Positions 17,879-26,924 of a stretch of DNA of 64,000 nt are shown piece by piece. Position 1 is the stretch's first letter. Every line of letters starts with the position of its first letter. Origin of the DNA: Aureisphaera galaxeae (GTDB taxonomy: Bacteria > Bacteroidota > Bacteroidia > Flavobacteriales > Flavobacteriaceae); NCBI RefSeq assembly GCF_028561275.1, contig NZ_JAQQTF010000004.1:682001-746000 (forward strand). The letters are read 5' to 3'. The notes beneath the pieces are model-generated. The model was not told the origin of the DNA. It worked only from the letters and a program-made list of their open reading frames with translations, and did no database searches. The position numbers and the translations under genes are program-made.

Positions 17879-18451
17879 ATGGCTAAAAAATTGATCGCGC
17901 TTTGTATCATGCTCGTATCCTTTACCTCCTTAGCCCAGGCCAAGTATGAAAAGGAAATCCGATTGAAGGAAACCCTAGTTCCCCAAGTAGCACTGGATTT
18001 TGTGCAGTCGCTTTCTTTTTCAAAAAAGATTAAATGGTACAAGGAAATCGGGATCAATACTTCTTCTGTCGAAGCCAAGACCAAACATTTGGGAAAACGG
18101 TATAGCGTTGAATTCAGTATGGATGGGACTTTGGAAGATGTAGAAATACAGATTAAGAAAGAGGAAATTCCAGAGAATGCTCGACTTCGTATTACAGAGT
18201 ATTTCACTTCAAAGTTTGGGAAATATCGAATCAATAAGATTCAAATACAATACAGTGGCGATCCAACGGTACTATTGCCATTTTTAAAAAGGGAGAAGGT
18301 TTCTACAGAGATTAACACCAATTATGAAATTGTTGTAAGTGCTAGGGTTAATAGGGCCTACAAGAAATTTGAGTTTTTATTTTCAGAGAAGGGGGACTAC
18401 TTAAAATCTGCGGAGATTGTCCTGAAGAATACCGATAACATTGAATATTGA
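17879..18451 (+). CDS. Secreted protein with possible PepSY-like fold
   Basis: About 190 residues, signal peptide ending near LAQA. The mature part reads as repeated beta-alpha-beta units with charged helices (VALDFVQSLSFSKKIKWYKE, RYSVEFSMDGTLEDVEIQIKK), reminiscent of PepSY/putative beta-lactamase-inhibitor-like domains, which is a weak fold-level impression. ATG 17879 is preferred to ATG 17870 because it puts MAKKL at the start of the signal peptide. Followed by the DUF2490 gene with one intervening base. Confidence 0.6.
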   Translation: MAKKLIALCIMLVSFTSLAQAKYEKEIRLKETLVPQVALDFVQSLSFSKKIKWYKEIGINTSSVEAKTKHLGKRYSVEFSMDGTLEDVEIQIKKEEIPENARLRITEYFTSKFGKYRINKIQIQYSGDPTVLLPFLKREKVSTEINTNYEIVVSARVNRAYKKFEFLFSEKGDYLKSAEIVLKNTDNIEY

Positions 18452-18452
18452 T

Positions 18453-19130
18453 ATGAAAGCATTCCTCGTTTGCATATCAATTCTCATTACTAGCTACGTT
18501 GTGGCGCAGAGCCGTTATCAATTTGGCCTATTGCCTTCGGTAAACATCAATAAAAAACTTCCGAACGACTGGAAACTGAATGCCAAGGTAGAATCTCGGC
18601 AAGAATTGAAAAGTGGGTTCTTTGGTGAATCCAATGACTTTCAATATGAGTATTTACAGACAGATATTTCAGGTATCGCGGCTAAGAAAATAGCGGTAGA
18701 TAAATCGTTAGCAGGAGGGTATCTTATCCGACTTCGTGAAAAGGAGGTGTTGCACAGGTTCATTCAACAATTTATTATCGTAAAGGGGTATCACGGTCTA
18801 CGATTGGCACATAGATTTGCGACCGATGAGACCTTTCAGAAAGACGGGGATACTGAAGTCCGATTGCGTTATCGGCTTTCCTCTTTAATTCCGTTGAGCG
18901 GACAATCGGTAGACCCCAAGGAATTTTATGTGAAGGTAAATCATGAATACCTGAATGCTTGGGAAGGGAAGGATCATGATTTGGAAGTTCGTTTGGTTCC
19001 CCACATTGGTTATAACATTTCAGAATCGAGTAAATTGGAGTTGGGATTAGATTACCGATTGGATTCTTTTATAGACTCGAGCCCTAGACATCGGTTTTGG
19101 ACAGCCATTAATTGGTACATGTCTATCTAA
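18453..19130 (+). CDS. DUF2490 family outer-membrane protein
   Basis: About 225 residues. Signal peptide MKAFLVCISILITSYVVAQ, then amphipathic beta strands with family features (KLPNDWKLNAKVESRQEL, RFIQQFIIVKGYHGLRLAHR, DTEVRLRYRLSS, LELGLDYRLD) and a C-terminal aromatic strand ending TAINWYMSI, as in small outer-membrane barrels. The ATG at 18453 is used; a TTG four codons upstream would overlap the preceding gene. Function of the family unknown. The tight spacing suggests that it and the preceding gene act together. Confidence 0.75.
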   Translation: MKAFLVCISILITSYVVAQSRYQFGLLPSVNINKKLPNDWKLNAKVESRQELKSGFFGESNDFQYEYLQTDISGIAAKKIAVDKSLAGGYLIRLREKEVLHRFIQQFIIVKGYHGLRLAHRFATDETFQKDGDTEVRLRYRLSSLIPLSGQSVDPKEFYVKVNHEYLNAWEGKDHDLEVRLVPHIGYNISESSKLELGLDYRLDSFIDSSPRHRFWTAINWYMSI

Positions 19131-19229
19131 GGATGTCGATAATTCATTCGTTTTGTTTTTCGCTATAGGTATGGAATCTAATGTGTACATTTACCCGGCC
19201 TTCTCATCTATTGAGATTCCATTGCTTCT

Positions 19230-20372
19230 ATGAAGAAAATCTATTTTCCCGGTTTAAACGGTGTCCGCTTTATTGCGGCTTTTTTGGTAATGGTAGATCA
19301 TACAGAGCTTTTTAAGTATAGATTCGGACATACCACGCTTTGGGCCAATTCGTATAGTTCTTTTCTAGGAGCATCTGGGGTGACCATCTTTTTTGTGCTT
19401 AGTGGCTTTCTTATCACATATTTACTTTTGACTGAGAAAGAGGCACAGCCCATTAATATCAAACATTTCTATATACGCAGGATATTAAGGATTTGGCCAC
19501 TATATTATTTTATCGTTGCGCTATGTTTTTTTGTAGTTCCGCATTTGGGTTTTTTTGAGGTTCCTGGGTATGTCACCGGAACCGATCAATTTGGAGAACG
19601 TTTATTTTTGTTTTCGGCCCTATTGGCTAATGTGGCCTTTGTGTATTATCCTGTTGTAGCCTTTGCTAACATTCTATGGTCAGTAGCAGTAGAAGAACAA
19701 TTTTACCTCTTTTGGCCTCATGTAATAAAGCGAACAAAACAACTTTTGCATGTTTTTTTAATCCTAATCTTGGTGTATCTGGTTATAAAATTGAGCGTAT
19801 ACTTTTGGGATTCAAATCATAAGTTAAACGCTGTAATTTTTCGGACAAGATTTTCTTCAATGATTATTGGAGCCATAGGAGCATATATGGTGTTTCGTAA
19901 GAGTTCGGTATTGCGCTGGGTGTACCATTGGAGTTTTCAACTCATCACAATAGGTGCTTTTGTGATTCTTATGGGAAGAATGATCCGAAATGAGTATTTC
20001 GATCTAGTGGGAAATGAGGTTTTTTCTTTGGTAGTATGTTTACTTATTGTGAATATAGCCACCAACAAAAAAACTGTATTGAAATTGGAAAACGCGGTGT
20101 TCAATTATCTTGGCAAGATATCATACGGCTTATATGTCTATCATTTGTTTGCGGTTACCCTAGTCGTAAAATTTATAGCCCCTGCATTAGGATTAAAGAA
20201 GTTGAGTAGTGTTGCCGAATACCCAATCGTTATTGGTTCTGTATTGATCATTACCGTAGCCATTAGTCATCTTTCCTACTTTTACTTTGAGAAACCCATT
20301 CTAAGAAAGAAGATAAAATTCTCCTCCATCTTAAGTGGAGATTTGGTAGAGAGATCATCCAGCAAGACCTAA
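19230..20372 (+). CDS. Acyltransferase 3 (OafA/YrhL-type) membrane protein
   Basis: 380 residues, about ten membrane helices. The opening FPGLNGVRFIAAFLVMVDHT carries the catalytic-type R-F-x-A and H of acyltransferase 3 family enzymes, followed by VTIFFVLSGFLITYLLL and YIRRILRIWPLYYF and SVAVEEQFYLFWP. Such enzymes O-acylate surface polysaccharide or lipopolysaccharide from the inner membrane. It has no SGNH domain. Confidence 0.92.
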   Translation: MKKIYFPGLNGVRFIAAFLVMVDHTELFKYRFGHTTLWANSYSSFLGASGVTIFFVLSGFLITYLLLTEKEAQPINIKHFYIRRILRIWPLYYFIVALCFFVVPHLGFFEVPGYVTGTDQFGERLFLFSALLANVAFVYYPVVAFANILWSVAVEEQFYLFWPHVIKRTKQLLHVFLILILVYLVIKLSVYFWDSNHKLNAVIFRTRFSSMIIGAIGAYMVFRKSSVLRWVYHWSFQLITIGAFVILMGRMIRNEYFDLVGNEVFSLVVCLLIVNIATNKKTVLKLENAVFNYLGKISYGLYVYHLFAVTLVVKFIAPALGLKKLSSVAEYPIVIGSVLIITVAISHLSYFYFEKPILRKKIKFSSILSGDLVERSSSKT

Positions 20373-20542
20373 AAGTCTGTTTTCTGAATCATTTACAGGG
20401 TTTTGCATACGTATTTTCCTCATCTATACATGCGTGAAAACACCCCATTTTCAGTTTTATATTTTATTTAGCGAATCCCTAACAGTAGGCAACCTTCAGA
20501 AAACGTATTTTTAGATGTAAGAACAAACCTACATTTTTAATT

Positions 20543-21748
20543 ATGAAGACCATCCACCTGCTGCTTGCAATCACGACTTTATTGTATATCCCCGGTTCTC
20601 ATGCCCAAACAAAGGAAGGCGACGAAGCTATTACCATTGGGAAAAAGATCAAGTTCTATTCCTCCATCCTTGGAGAGGAGAAAGAACTCTATATATCCCT
20701 TCCGCATAAATATGAAGAGCGCGTTCATAGCTATCCTGTGATTTATGCTTTGGAGGCCGAATTCCTGTTCGAGCCCGTGCACACTGTGGCCAAGGTTATG
20801 GCGGCTCGTAGTAAAATGCCTCAATCCATAGTTGTAGGACTAGCAAACGTGGACTACCAAAAGCGTTATGAAATGAACTATGAACGCTGGGGAGGCAAAC
20901 CGGATCTGTACTTAGAGTTTTTCAGTAAGGAATTAATTCCCTTTGTTGAAGAGAACTACAGGGCTAATTCGCACCGCACGATCATCGGTTTATCTCCGAC
21001 TAATGGATTGCTATACCATACATTTTTGAATCAGCCCGAAGTATTCAATGGTTACATTGCCTTGGCAGCCCAATTGGAATGGGAGCGGGTAGAGGGAGTA
21101 GACCTCATGGGAGAGCTCATGGAAAAATATGAGGATCTAACCTTCCCGAAAACCACCCTTTACTTAGGCCGGGCCGATGGGGATATGAAAGGTGATATCG
21201 ATGCGGCTCGTGCGTTCGATGCGGCCTCGCAAAAGCTGGCGCTTGGTAAACGAAGAAATGTCACTTGTAAGATTGACGTGCTTCAGAACGATGAACACTA
21301 TTTAATGTGTTTGCAGGGAGTGAAAAACGGTTTGGCCACCATTTACCCCAATTATTTATGGAAAAGCCCCAGTTGGAAAGGATGGGATAAGAGTACGAAT
21401 TATGCAGAAGAATACTATAAGGGCTATTATGAAGATCTATCCGAACGCTATGGTTTCGATATCTTTCCGGTAGAAGATGGACATGCTTACGCCTACCATC
21501 TTACTGGGCGCATACAGAACGCAAAGCAATGGGGTACGAACCAGCAGGTGATCGACCTTGCGGAATTGGCACTGACGTATTATCCTAATTCGGCCCAGCT
21601 TAGAATGACCTTGGCAGAAGCCTATAAAGCCAATGGAAACATCGATTTGGCCCTGAAAACTGGGGAGAAGGCCATGGAGATGGCAGGCATGTACCATAGT
21701 GGTGATCTGGAAATGTATTCCCAAAGAATGGACGCCTTAAAACAATGA
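20543..21748 (+). CDS. Exported putative esterase (PF00756-like) with TPR-like tail
   Basis: 401 residues, signal peptide ending at SHAQ. The alpha/beta-hydrolase core resembles enterochelin-esterase-like proteins (ELYISLPHKYEERVHSYPVI, VGLANVDYQKR, ELIPFVEENYRAN). The nucleophile elbow is IIGLSPTNGLL, where the usual second glycine after Ser is Thr. A histidine is found in NDEHYLMCLQG. Residues 325-400 form two TPR-like helix pairs. Substrate unknown; likely periplasmic. Confidence 0.8.
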   Translation: MKTIHLLLAITTLLYIPGSHAQTKEGDEAITIGKKIKFYSSILGEEKELYISLPHKYEERVHSYPVIYALEAEFLFEPVHTVAKVMAARSKMPQSIVVGLANVDYQKRYEMNYERWGGKPDLYLEFFSKELIPFVEENYRANSHRTIIGLSPTNGLLYHTFLNQPEVFNGYIALAAQLEWERVEGVDLMGELMEKYEDLTFPKTTLYLGRADGDMKGDIDAARAFDAASQKLALGKRRNVTCKIDVLQNDEHYLMCLQGVKNGLATIYPNYLWKSPSWKGWDKSTNYAEEYYKGYYEDLSERYGFDIFPVEDGHAYAYHLTGRIQNAKQWGTNQQVIDLAELALTYYPNSAQLRMTLAEAYKANGNIDLALKTGEKAMEMAGMYHSGDLEMYSQRMDALKQ

Positions 21749-21754
21749 TCTCCA

Positions 21755-21835
21755 GCCATCTAATAATCCAACAATCCAAGAATCTAATATTCTAATGGTC
21801 CAACCATCCAAATATCTAAACACCCAACCAACAGA
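21755..21835 (+). repeat. Degenerate CCATCTAA/ATCCAA-word repeat
   Basis: About eight imperfect 9-10-base words (CCATCTAATA, ATCCAACA, ATCCAAGA, ATCTAATAT, and so on) follow the esterase stop. Nothing coding is visible in 21749-22026. Confidence 0.65.
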
Positions 21836-21847
21836 TAATCAAATCGC

Positions 21848-21876
21848 TACGGTAAAACCATAGTGTTTTAACGCTA
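21848..21876 (+). promoter_or_regulatory. CGGnAAAACCnTA element upstream of the hybrid kinase
   Basis: TACGGTAAAACCATAGTG followed by TTTTAACGCTAA resembles the block at 24507-24537 ahead of the oxidoreductase operon (CGGGAAAACCGTAACTCAAG then TTAAACCGTAAT). Two similar sites at two neighbouring promoters suggest a shared regulator; which one is not known. Confidence 0.35.
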
Positions 21877-22026
21877 AATAGCTAGTTTTGAATCCTTTGA
21901 AAAATTAAATGACTGATAGTCAGTTAATTATAAATTTATATTTTTCCTTTTTTTAGTTAAAAAAATGTATATTTAAACATCCCCATGTAAGTTTTTTCCC
22001 TCAAGAATAGTCAAAGCAATTTTTCT

Positions 22027-24249
22027 ATGGTTCAGGACACTATGTCGAAAGCGGAAATACTTCAATTACTCAATGACGCTTACAAGAAGCGCGGAGAGGA
22101 ATTGAATACCAGTATTAAACTCACTAAAAAGGCACTAGAAGCTAGCAGAAAGCTTCAGGATTCTAGCCTCATTGGTAAGAGTTTAACGAAGCTGGCGTTG
22201 TATGCCATGGTAAAGGGGGAGCATGAGAAATCGATTAAACTTTCCACAGAAGCAATCAATTGTTTTAAGTCGGTAGATGATGAGTTGGGCGCAGCAGACG
22301 CCAACTACAGTATTGCCGGGGTGTATTACAAGTCCAACAACTATCATTTGGGCATGTTTCACCTCATTGATTGTCTATCCATTTATAGAAAACACGGAGA
22401 TCATCATAACGAATCCAGAACCCTTAAATCGTTGGGTACGGTATACGAGGTCTTAGGGGATTACGCCAGCGCAAAATCGGTGTATGAAGGTGCGATAGAA
22501 GCTGCTCAGGCCGTGGGGGATAAGAATTTGGAATCGAACGCCTATAACCCCTTATCAGGTATCTTGCTGCGGTATGGTAAAACCCAGGAAGCGATGGATC
22601 TCATTCAGCGTTCTGTGGCGATGAAGCAAGAAACCGGAGATACCCGTGGTTATGCCTTTGCGGTATACGGAAGGGGGAAGGTATATCTGAAAATGCAGCG
22701 TTACGAAGAAGCCGAACGCGATTTTCTCGAAGCAGTAGGAATTCATAAATCAGTTGGGGATAGTTTTGGTATAGGCATGGCCTATACCAAAATGGGCCAT
22801 TTGTATGTTGCCACTGGCAAAATAAAGAAGGCCAAGAAGTATCTTAAAATAGTAGTAAAACAGAGCGAAGAGCGAAATCAGTCCTTGCTTAAATACAAGA
22901 GCAATCACTTCTTGTACGAAATTTACAAGGGCGAAGGAAAGAAAAGAAAAGCCCTAAAGTACTTGGAGAAGTATTTGGATGAGAAGGACGCGACGGTGAA
23001 TTCTCAAATTCTGAAAGTAATCCACAATTACGAACGTATTTCCCGCATGCGTTCTTTGGAAAAAGAAGCCAGTCTGGCCCGTGAAAAAGCACTGTTTAAA
23101 CGAAAGCAAGAACAGATGGAAGAGGCCACGAAGATGAAACAAGAGTTCCTTTCCAGTATTAGTCATGAAATTAGGACCCCGCTTAATGCCGTGACCAGTA
23201 TTATTTCATTGCTCGAGGAACGCTCTGGTGAAAAAGACAAGAAGCTACTTACGTCCCTTCGGTTTTCGTCCAAAAACTTGCTGCGAATCATCAATGACAT
23301 ACTGGATTTTTCCAAATTGGATTCCAACAAGATGAAGTTGGAAACCCGCTCTGTTCGATTTAAAGACTTCATACACAACATTCACAGTACCTATCATGGA
23401 TTGGCCATGGAGAAAGGACTGCTTTTTCGGGTAAATATAGCCCCGGAAGTTTCCAAGTACTATGAGATCGACGAAACCAAAATGTTTCAGATCTTAGGTA
23501 ATTTAGTGAGCAATGCCATTAAGTATACTGAGAAGGGCAGTGTCGAAATGTCCATAGATTTGGTAGAAGCCCAAGGAAAAACCGATGTAATTCACTTTTC
23601 GGTAACCGATACCGGTATAGGTATTCCTTCTAAGGAAAAAGAACGACTGTTCGAAAGCTTTTATATGCCTCCATCCGTCACTACGCGTAAGGAAGGTGGA
23701 ACCGGATTAGGTTTGGCCATCGTTAAAAAGTTAGTACAATTGCATGACAGCTGTATTGGCTGTGAAAGTACCCCTGGTATAGGTTCCCGTTTCAATTTCT
23801 CCCTCAATTTAAAACGTAGTAAGCCGCCATTACAGACTGACAAAACCCTGTTTAAGCAATTAAAAGGCCGTGTAGCTATTGTGGCTGAAGACAATGAGAT
23901 CAATGCCATGGTAATGCGCGAATTACTGAAGAAGTGGGGCGTAACCCTAAAACGCGTTAATAACGGTAAACAAGCCGTTGATATGGCCAAGGAAGAAAAG
24001 GTGGACTTTATCCTGATGGATATCCACATGCCCGTGATGAATGGCTATGACGCCACCCAAATGATTAGAAACACAGACAATCCCAATCGGACCACGCCCA
24101 TTTTCGCTCTTACTGCAGACAGCACCGTTTTGAATGAAGAAACCGGTTCGGGTTATTTTAGTGGTGTTTTACTGAAACCCATTGAAATAGATCGCCTATT
24201 CGAAGCTTTGGTCTATGCACAACGCATAAAACCAGAGGTGCTTTCATAG
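22027..24249 (+). CDS. Soluble TPR-containing hybrid sensor histidine kinase
   Basis: 740 residues without signal peptide or membrane segment. Residues 1-320 are six to seven tetratricopeptide repeats (for example GAADANYSIAGVYYKSNNYH), 330-375 a coiled coil, then HisKA with His380 in FLSSISHEIRTPLNAV, HATPase (LVSNAIKYTEKG, DTGIGIPSKEKERLFE, GGTGLGLAIVKKL) and a C-terminal receiver with the phosphoacceptor in FILMDIHMPVMNGYDAT. No DNA-binding domain, so an external partner is needed. TPR input suggests cytosolic protein-protein sensing. It precedes the oxidoreductase operon after a 328-base spacer. Confidence 0.92.
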   Translation: MVQDTMSKAEILQLLNDAYKKRGEELNTSIKLTKKALEASRKLQDSSLIGKSLTKLALYAMVKGEHEKSIKLSTEAINCFKSVDDELGAADANYSIAGVYYKSNNYHLGMFHLIDCLSIYRKHGDHHNESRTLKSLGTVYEVLGDYASAKSVYEGAIEAAQAVGDKNLESNAYNPLSGILLRYGKTQEAMDLIQRSVAMKQETGDTRGYAFAVYGRGKVYLKMQRYEEAERDFLEAVGIHKSVGDSFGIGMAYTKMGHLYVATGKIKKAKKYLKIVVKQSEERNQSLLKYKSNHFLYEIYKGEGKKRKALKYLEKYLDEKDATVNSQILKVIHNYERISRMRSLEKEASLAREKALFKRKQEQMEEATKMKQEFLSSISHEIRTPLNAVTSIISLLEERSGEKDKKLLTSLRFSSKNLLRIINDILDFSKLDSNKMKLETRSVRFKDFIHNIHSTYHGLAMEKGLLFRVNIAPEVSKYYEIDETKMFQILGNLVSNAIKYTEKGSVEMSIDLVEAQGKTDVIHFSVTDTGIGIPSKEKERLFESFYMPPSVTTRKEGGTGLGLAIVKKLVQLHDSCIGCESTPGIGSRFNFSLNLKRSKPPLQTDKTLFKQLKGRVAIVAEDNEINAMVMRELLKKWGVTLKRVNNGKQAVDMAKEEKVDFILMDIHMPVMNGYDATQMIRNTDNPNRTTPIFALTADSTVLNEETGSGYFSGVLLKPIEIDRLFEALVYAQRIKPEVLS

Positions 24250-24330
24250 TCGCTCCTTCTTTCCATGTCAATTATTTTTACAAAACCCTCCATTTGGTAA
24301 TATTTTTGTCATTGTATTAGTCTATGGACT

Positions 24331-24365
24331 TTAGTCGTTAGTCGTTAGTCGTTAGTCGATGGTCG
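24331..24365 (+). repeat. TTAGTCG tandem repeat
   Basis: Four exact TTAGTCG units (24331-24358) and one variant ATGGTCG. Confidence 0.85.
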
Positions 24366-24372
24366 ATAGCCT

Positions 24373-24470
24373 ATCATCAATCTACAATCATCAATCTACA
24401 ATCATCAATCTACAATCATCAATCTACAATCATCAATCTACAATCATCAATCTACAATCATCAATCTACA
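24373..24470 (+). repeat. Seven perfect 14-bp tandem repeats
   Basis: ATCATCAATCTACA is repeated seven times without a mismatch, 98 bases in all. Together with the TTAGTCG repeat and the element at 24507 it fills the 328-base gap between the hybrid kinase and the oxidoreductase operon; no gene is seen there. Perfect identity suggests recent expansion by slippage. Confidence 0.95.
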
Positions 24471-24506
24471 ATAGTCCAACTATCCAAAAGTCAAACACTC
24501 CAAATT

Positions 24507-24537
24507 GCGGGAAAACCGTAACTCAAGTTAAACCGTA
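24507..24537 (+). promoter_or_regulatory. CGGnAAAACCnTA element upstream of the oxidoreductase operon
   Basis: GCGGGAAAACCGTAA is followed by a second half GTTAAACCGTAAT; both halves contain AAACCGTAA as direct repeats 16 bases apart. It lies 40 bases before the first operon gene and resembles the block at 21848. Confidence 0.4.
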
Positions 24538-24577
24538 ATAGGTAAATTAGTAGAAACTAACTAATACTTTAGATTTC

Positions 24578-25042
24578 ATGAACGACTCCCAAGAAATTGA
24601 CTATTTCTACGGGTTATCTGTACTCCTTACTGGTTATGATGAAGTCGTCCTTTACGCTAGTGGGCAAGGGGAGACCTATTTTAAAACCGTACGCCGCATA
24701 TTGGGCAAACAACTTATGACCCAATTGCTTTCTGAGTTTCAGGTGATCCTAGAACAGTCCAAAGGAAATTCCAAGAAACTTCATACCCTTCTTAAAAAGG
24801 AAATGTTGAAGGACGCCAAATGGGGCCCTGTATGCCGAAATATCATTCAGTTGTGGTATATGGGCAATTGGTACGAAATGCCCACCGAATGGCAGGAGAA
24901 TTATGTAAGCAGCACCGAAGACACCACCCATGTGGTTTCCGCCAGTAGCTATATAGAAGGATTGGTATGGAAGGCCATGGGCCAACATCCAAAATCTGCA
25001 AAACAACCCGGTTACCATACCTGGGCCGTTCCACCCAATTAA
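24578..25042 (+). CDS. Small subunit of a sugar-dehydrogenase-type flavoenzyme (FAD-SLDH-like)
   Basis: 154 residues. The pattern DYFYGLSVLLTGYDEVVLYA, then a helical middle, IIQLWYMGNWYEMP, YIEGLVWKAMG and a C-terminal PGYHTWAVPPN matches the small chain of membrane-bound fructose/sorbitol dehydrogenases (compare LSAFATG, IIRAWYSG, NYW endings in FdhS-type proteins). Unlike those it has no Tat signal, so the complex is probably cytosolic. The GMC flavoprotein follows after 9 bases. Assignment is by remembered family pattern. Confidence 0.75.
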   Translation: MNDSQEIDYFYGLSVLLTGYDEVVLYASGQGETYFKTVRRILGKQLMTQLLSEFQVILEQSKGNSKKLHTLLKKEMLKDAKWGPVCRNIIQLWYMGNWYEMPTEWQENYVSSTEDTTHVVSASSYIEGLVWKAMGQHPKSAKQPGYHTWAVPPN

Positions 25043-25051
25043 ATTACAATC

Positions 25052-26911
25052 ATGAAAGAAGGAAAAGAATTCGATGTAGTCATCGTAGGTGCCGGTATTA
25101 CAGGTGCCATCATCGCCAAGGAATTGAGTGCCCGGTGTAAAGGTCTGGATATCCTCATTCTGGAAGCAGGAACGGGAAAAAGTTCCGATTTCGATGATTA
25201 CGAAAAATACAACGATCAATATTACAATGCACTGGCCAAAACGCCTAACTCACCCTATACAGATTCACCCTACGCACCCTCCCCCAGTGTATTAGACATC
25301 ACCCAAATAAAGGACAATGAGCCCGATACCAACGGATACTTTGTGCAATACGGTCCCTTTCCGTTTTTAAGTAATTATAATCGGAATGTAGGGGGAACGA
25401 CTTTGCACTGGTTGGGAACCACTTTACGTATGTGCCCGAATGACTTTAAAATGAAAACCCTTTACGGGCATGGGGTTGATTGGCCCATTGGTTATGATGA
25501 CCTAAAGCCCTATTACCGCCGGGCCGAATATGAAATTGGCGTTTCCGCGGAGGTAAATGAGCAGGAAATTTTGGGGATTACCTTCGATAAAGGATATGTA
25601 TTCCCCATGCATAAAATCCCGCAGAGTTATTTGGATATGTACATGACTAAAAACATGAAAGGACTCACTTTTAAGGATGATGGCGTTACCTATCCCGTAA
25701 AGGTGATTAGTACACCCCAGGGAAGAAACGGTATGCCCAATCCCAAATACAAAAACTTTGATACTAGAGAGAAGGGCTTTATGCCCGTTGGAGCCGTAGG
25801 CAATCCCGATTTAGGACAACGCTGTGAAGGAAACTCCAACTGCGTGCCTATCTGTCCGGTACAAGCTAAGTACAATGCCTTGAAGACCTTGCACGATGCC
25901 TTGCAAAACACCAAGTCCAAGGTGACCTTGATCAATCAGTCGCCTGTGTCTACCATAGAAATAGACCCAAAGACCAAGAAGGTAAGCAAGTTGCATTATA
26001 AGACCTTTAAAACGTCCAAGAACGGCGTTCGTACCGTGATTAATAACCATACCGTTCGCGGAAAGATCGTGGTATTGGCCGCCAATGCGGTTGAAAATGC
26101 CAAGATATTACTGGCTTCTGATGCGTGCACACGAAGTAATCAAGTAGGGAAGAACCTCATGGACCATTTAGTGATGTTGACTTGGGGGTATATGCCGGAT
26201 GATATAGGGGCCTATCGCGGACCTGGTTCTACTTCCGGAATGCCATTGATGCGCGATGGAAGCTTTAGAAAGAACAGATCTGCCTTCCGGGTCGAAATTG
26301 GAAATTGGGGCTGGAACTGGCCTGCCAATACGCCTGAAAGTACCTTGCAGGATGCTGTGGCCGATGGACTTTACGGAAAGGACCTGATCGATAGAATTAA
26401 AAAAGAAACCAGCCGACAGTTCCGAATCGGTTGGGAAATGGAGCAGGTACCTTCCGATAAAAATTACGTCACCATTGATGAAAAATACAAGGATGAGTTG
26501 GGGAACTACCGTCCCGTGATTCATTATACCATGAACGATTATGAAAAACGTGGTGCTTTAGTAGCTTCCAAGTTATCTGAAAAAGTATTCGAAAAGCTGA
26601 AGGTAACCCCGGCCACCGATTGGCAGGACACGGCTCCCGGTTATTTTGAATACGAATACGAAGAAGACGGAAAGAAAAAGACCTTTAAATCGGTCGTAAA
26701 TGGAGCAGGTCATGTGGTAGGTTGCCACCGAATGGGCGATGATCCCAACACTTCTGTGGTGGATAGCAACCAAAGGGCGCACGATCACAAGAACTTATTT
26801 GTCGCGGGTTGTGGAAGCTTTCCGACCTTAGCGACTTCGAATCCAACCTTGACCATGGCGGCCTTGGCGTATCGCACGGCCGATGAAATTGTAAAGGAAT
26901 TTACCTCTTAA
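25052..26911 (+). CDS. GMC-family FAD-dependent oxidoreductase, large subunit
   Basis: 619 residues. FAD-binding motif VVIVGAGITGAIIAKEL at the N-terminus, NVGGTTLHWLGTTLRM, the cysteine group CEGNSNCVPIC near residue 260 found in flavoprotein subunits of gluconate and fructose dehydrogenases, and the C-terminal GAGHVVGCHRMGDDP with LFVAGCGSFPTLATSNPTLT. The His in the C-terminal block is the usual catalytic base. No signal peptide. Substrate unknown: probably an alcohol or sugar hydroxyl. It forms an operon with the small subunit and the ferritin-like gene (13-base gap). Confidence 0.92.
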   Translation: MKEGKEFDVVIVGAGITGAIIAKELSARCKGLDILILEAGTGKSSDFDDYEKYNDQYYNALAKTPNSPYTDSPYAPSPSVLDITQIKDNEPDTNGYFVQYGPFPFLSNYNRNVGGTTLHWLGTTLRMCPNDFKMKTLYGHGVDWPIGYDDLKPYYRRAEYEIGVSAEVNEQEILGITFDKGYVFPMHKIPQSYLDMYMTKNMKGLTFKDDGVTYPVKVISTPQGRNGMPNPKYKNFDTREKGFMPVGAVGNPDLGQRCEGNSNCVPICPVQAKYNALKTLHDALQNTKSKVTLINQSPVSTIEIDPKTKKVSKLHYKTFKTSKNGVRTVINNHTVRGKIVVLAANAVENAKILLASDACTRSNQVGKNLMDHLVMLTWGYMPDDIGAYRGPGSTSGMPLMRDGSFRKNRSAFRVEIGNWGWNWPANTPESTLQDAVADGLYGKDLIDRIKKETSRQFRIGWEMEQVPSDKNYVTIDEKYKDELGNYRPVIHYTMNDYEKRGALVASKLSEKVFEKLKVTPATDWQDTAPGYFEYEYEEDGKKKTFKSVVNGAGHVVGCHRMGDDPNTSVVDSNQRAHDHKNLFVAGCGSFPTLATSNPTLTMAALAYRTADEIVKEFTS

Positions 26912-26924
26912 ATCACACCCAATT

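Noticed and set aside
24373-24470. CRISPR array
   Set aside because: The 14-bp units are directly adjacent, with no spacers; it is a simple tandem repeat and there are no cas genes.
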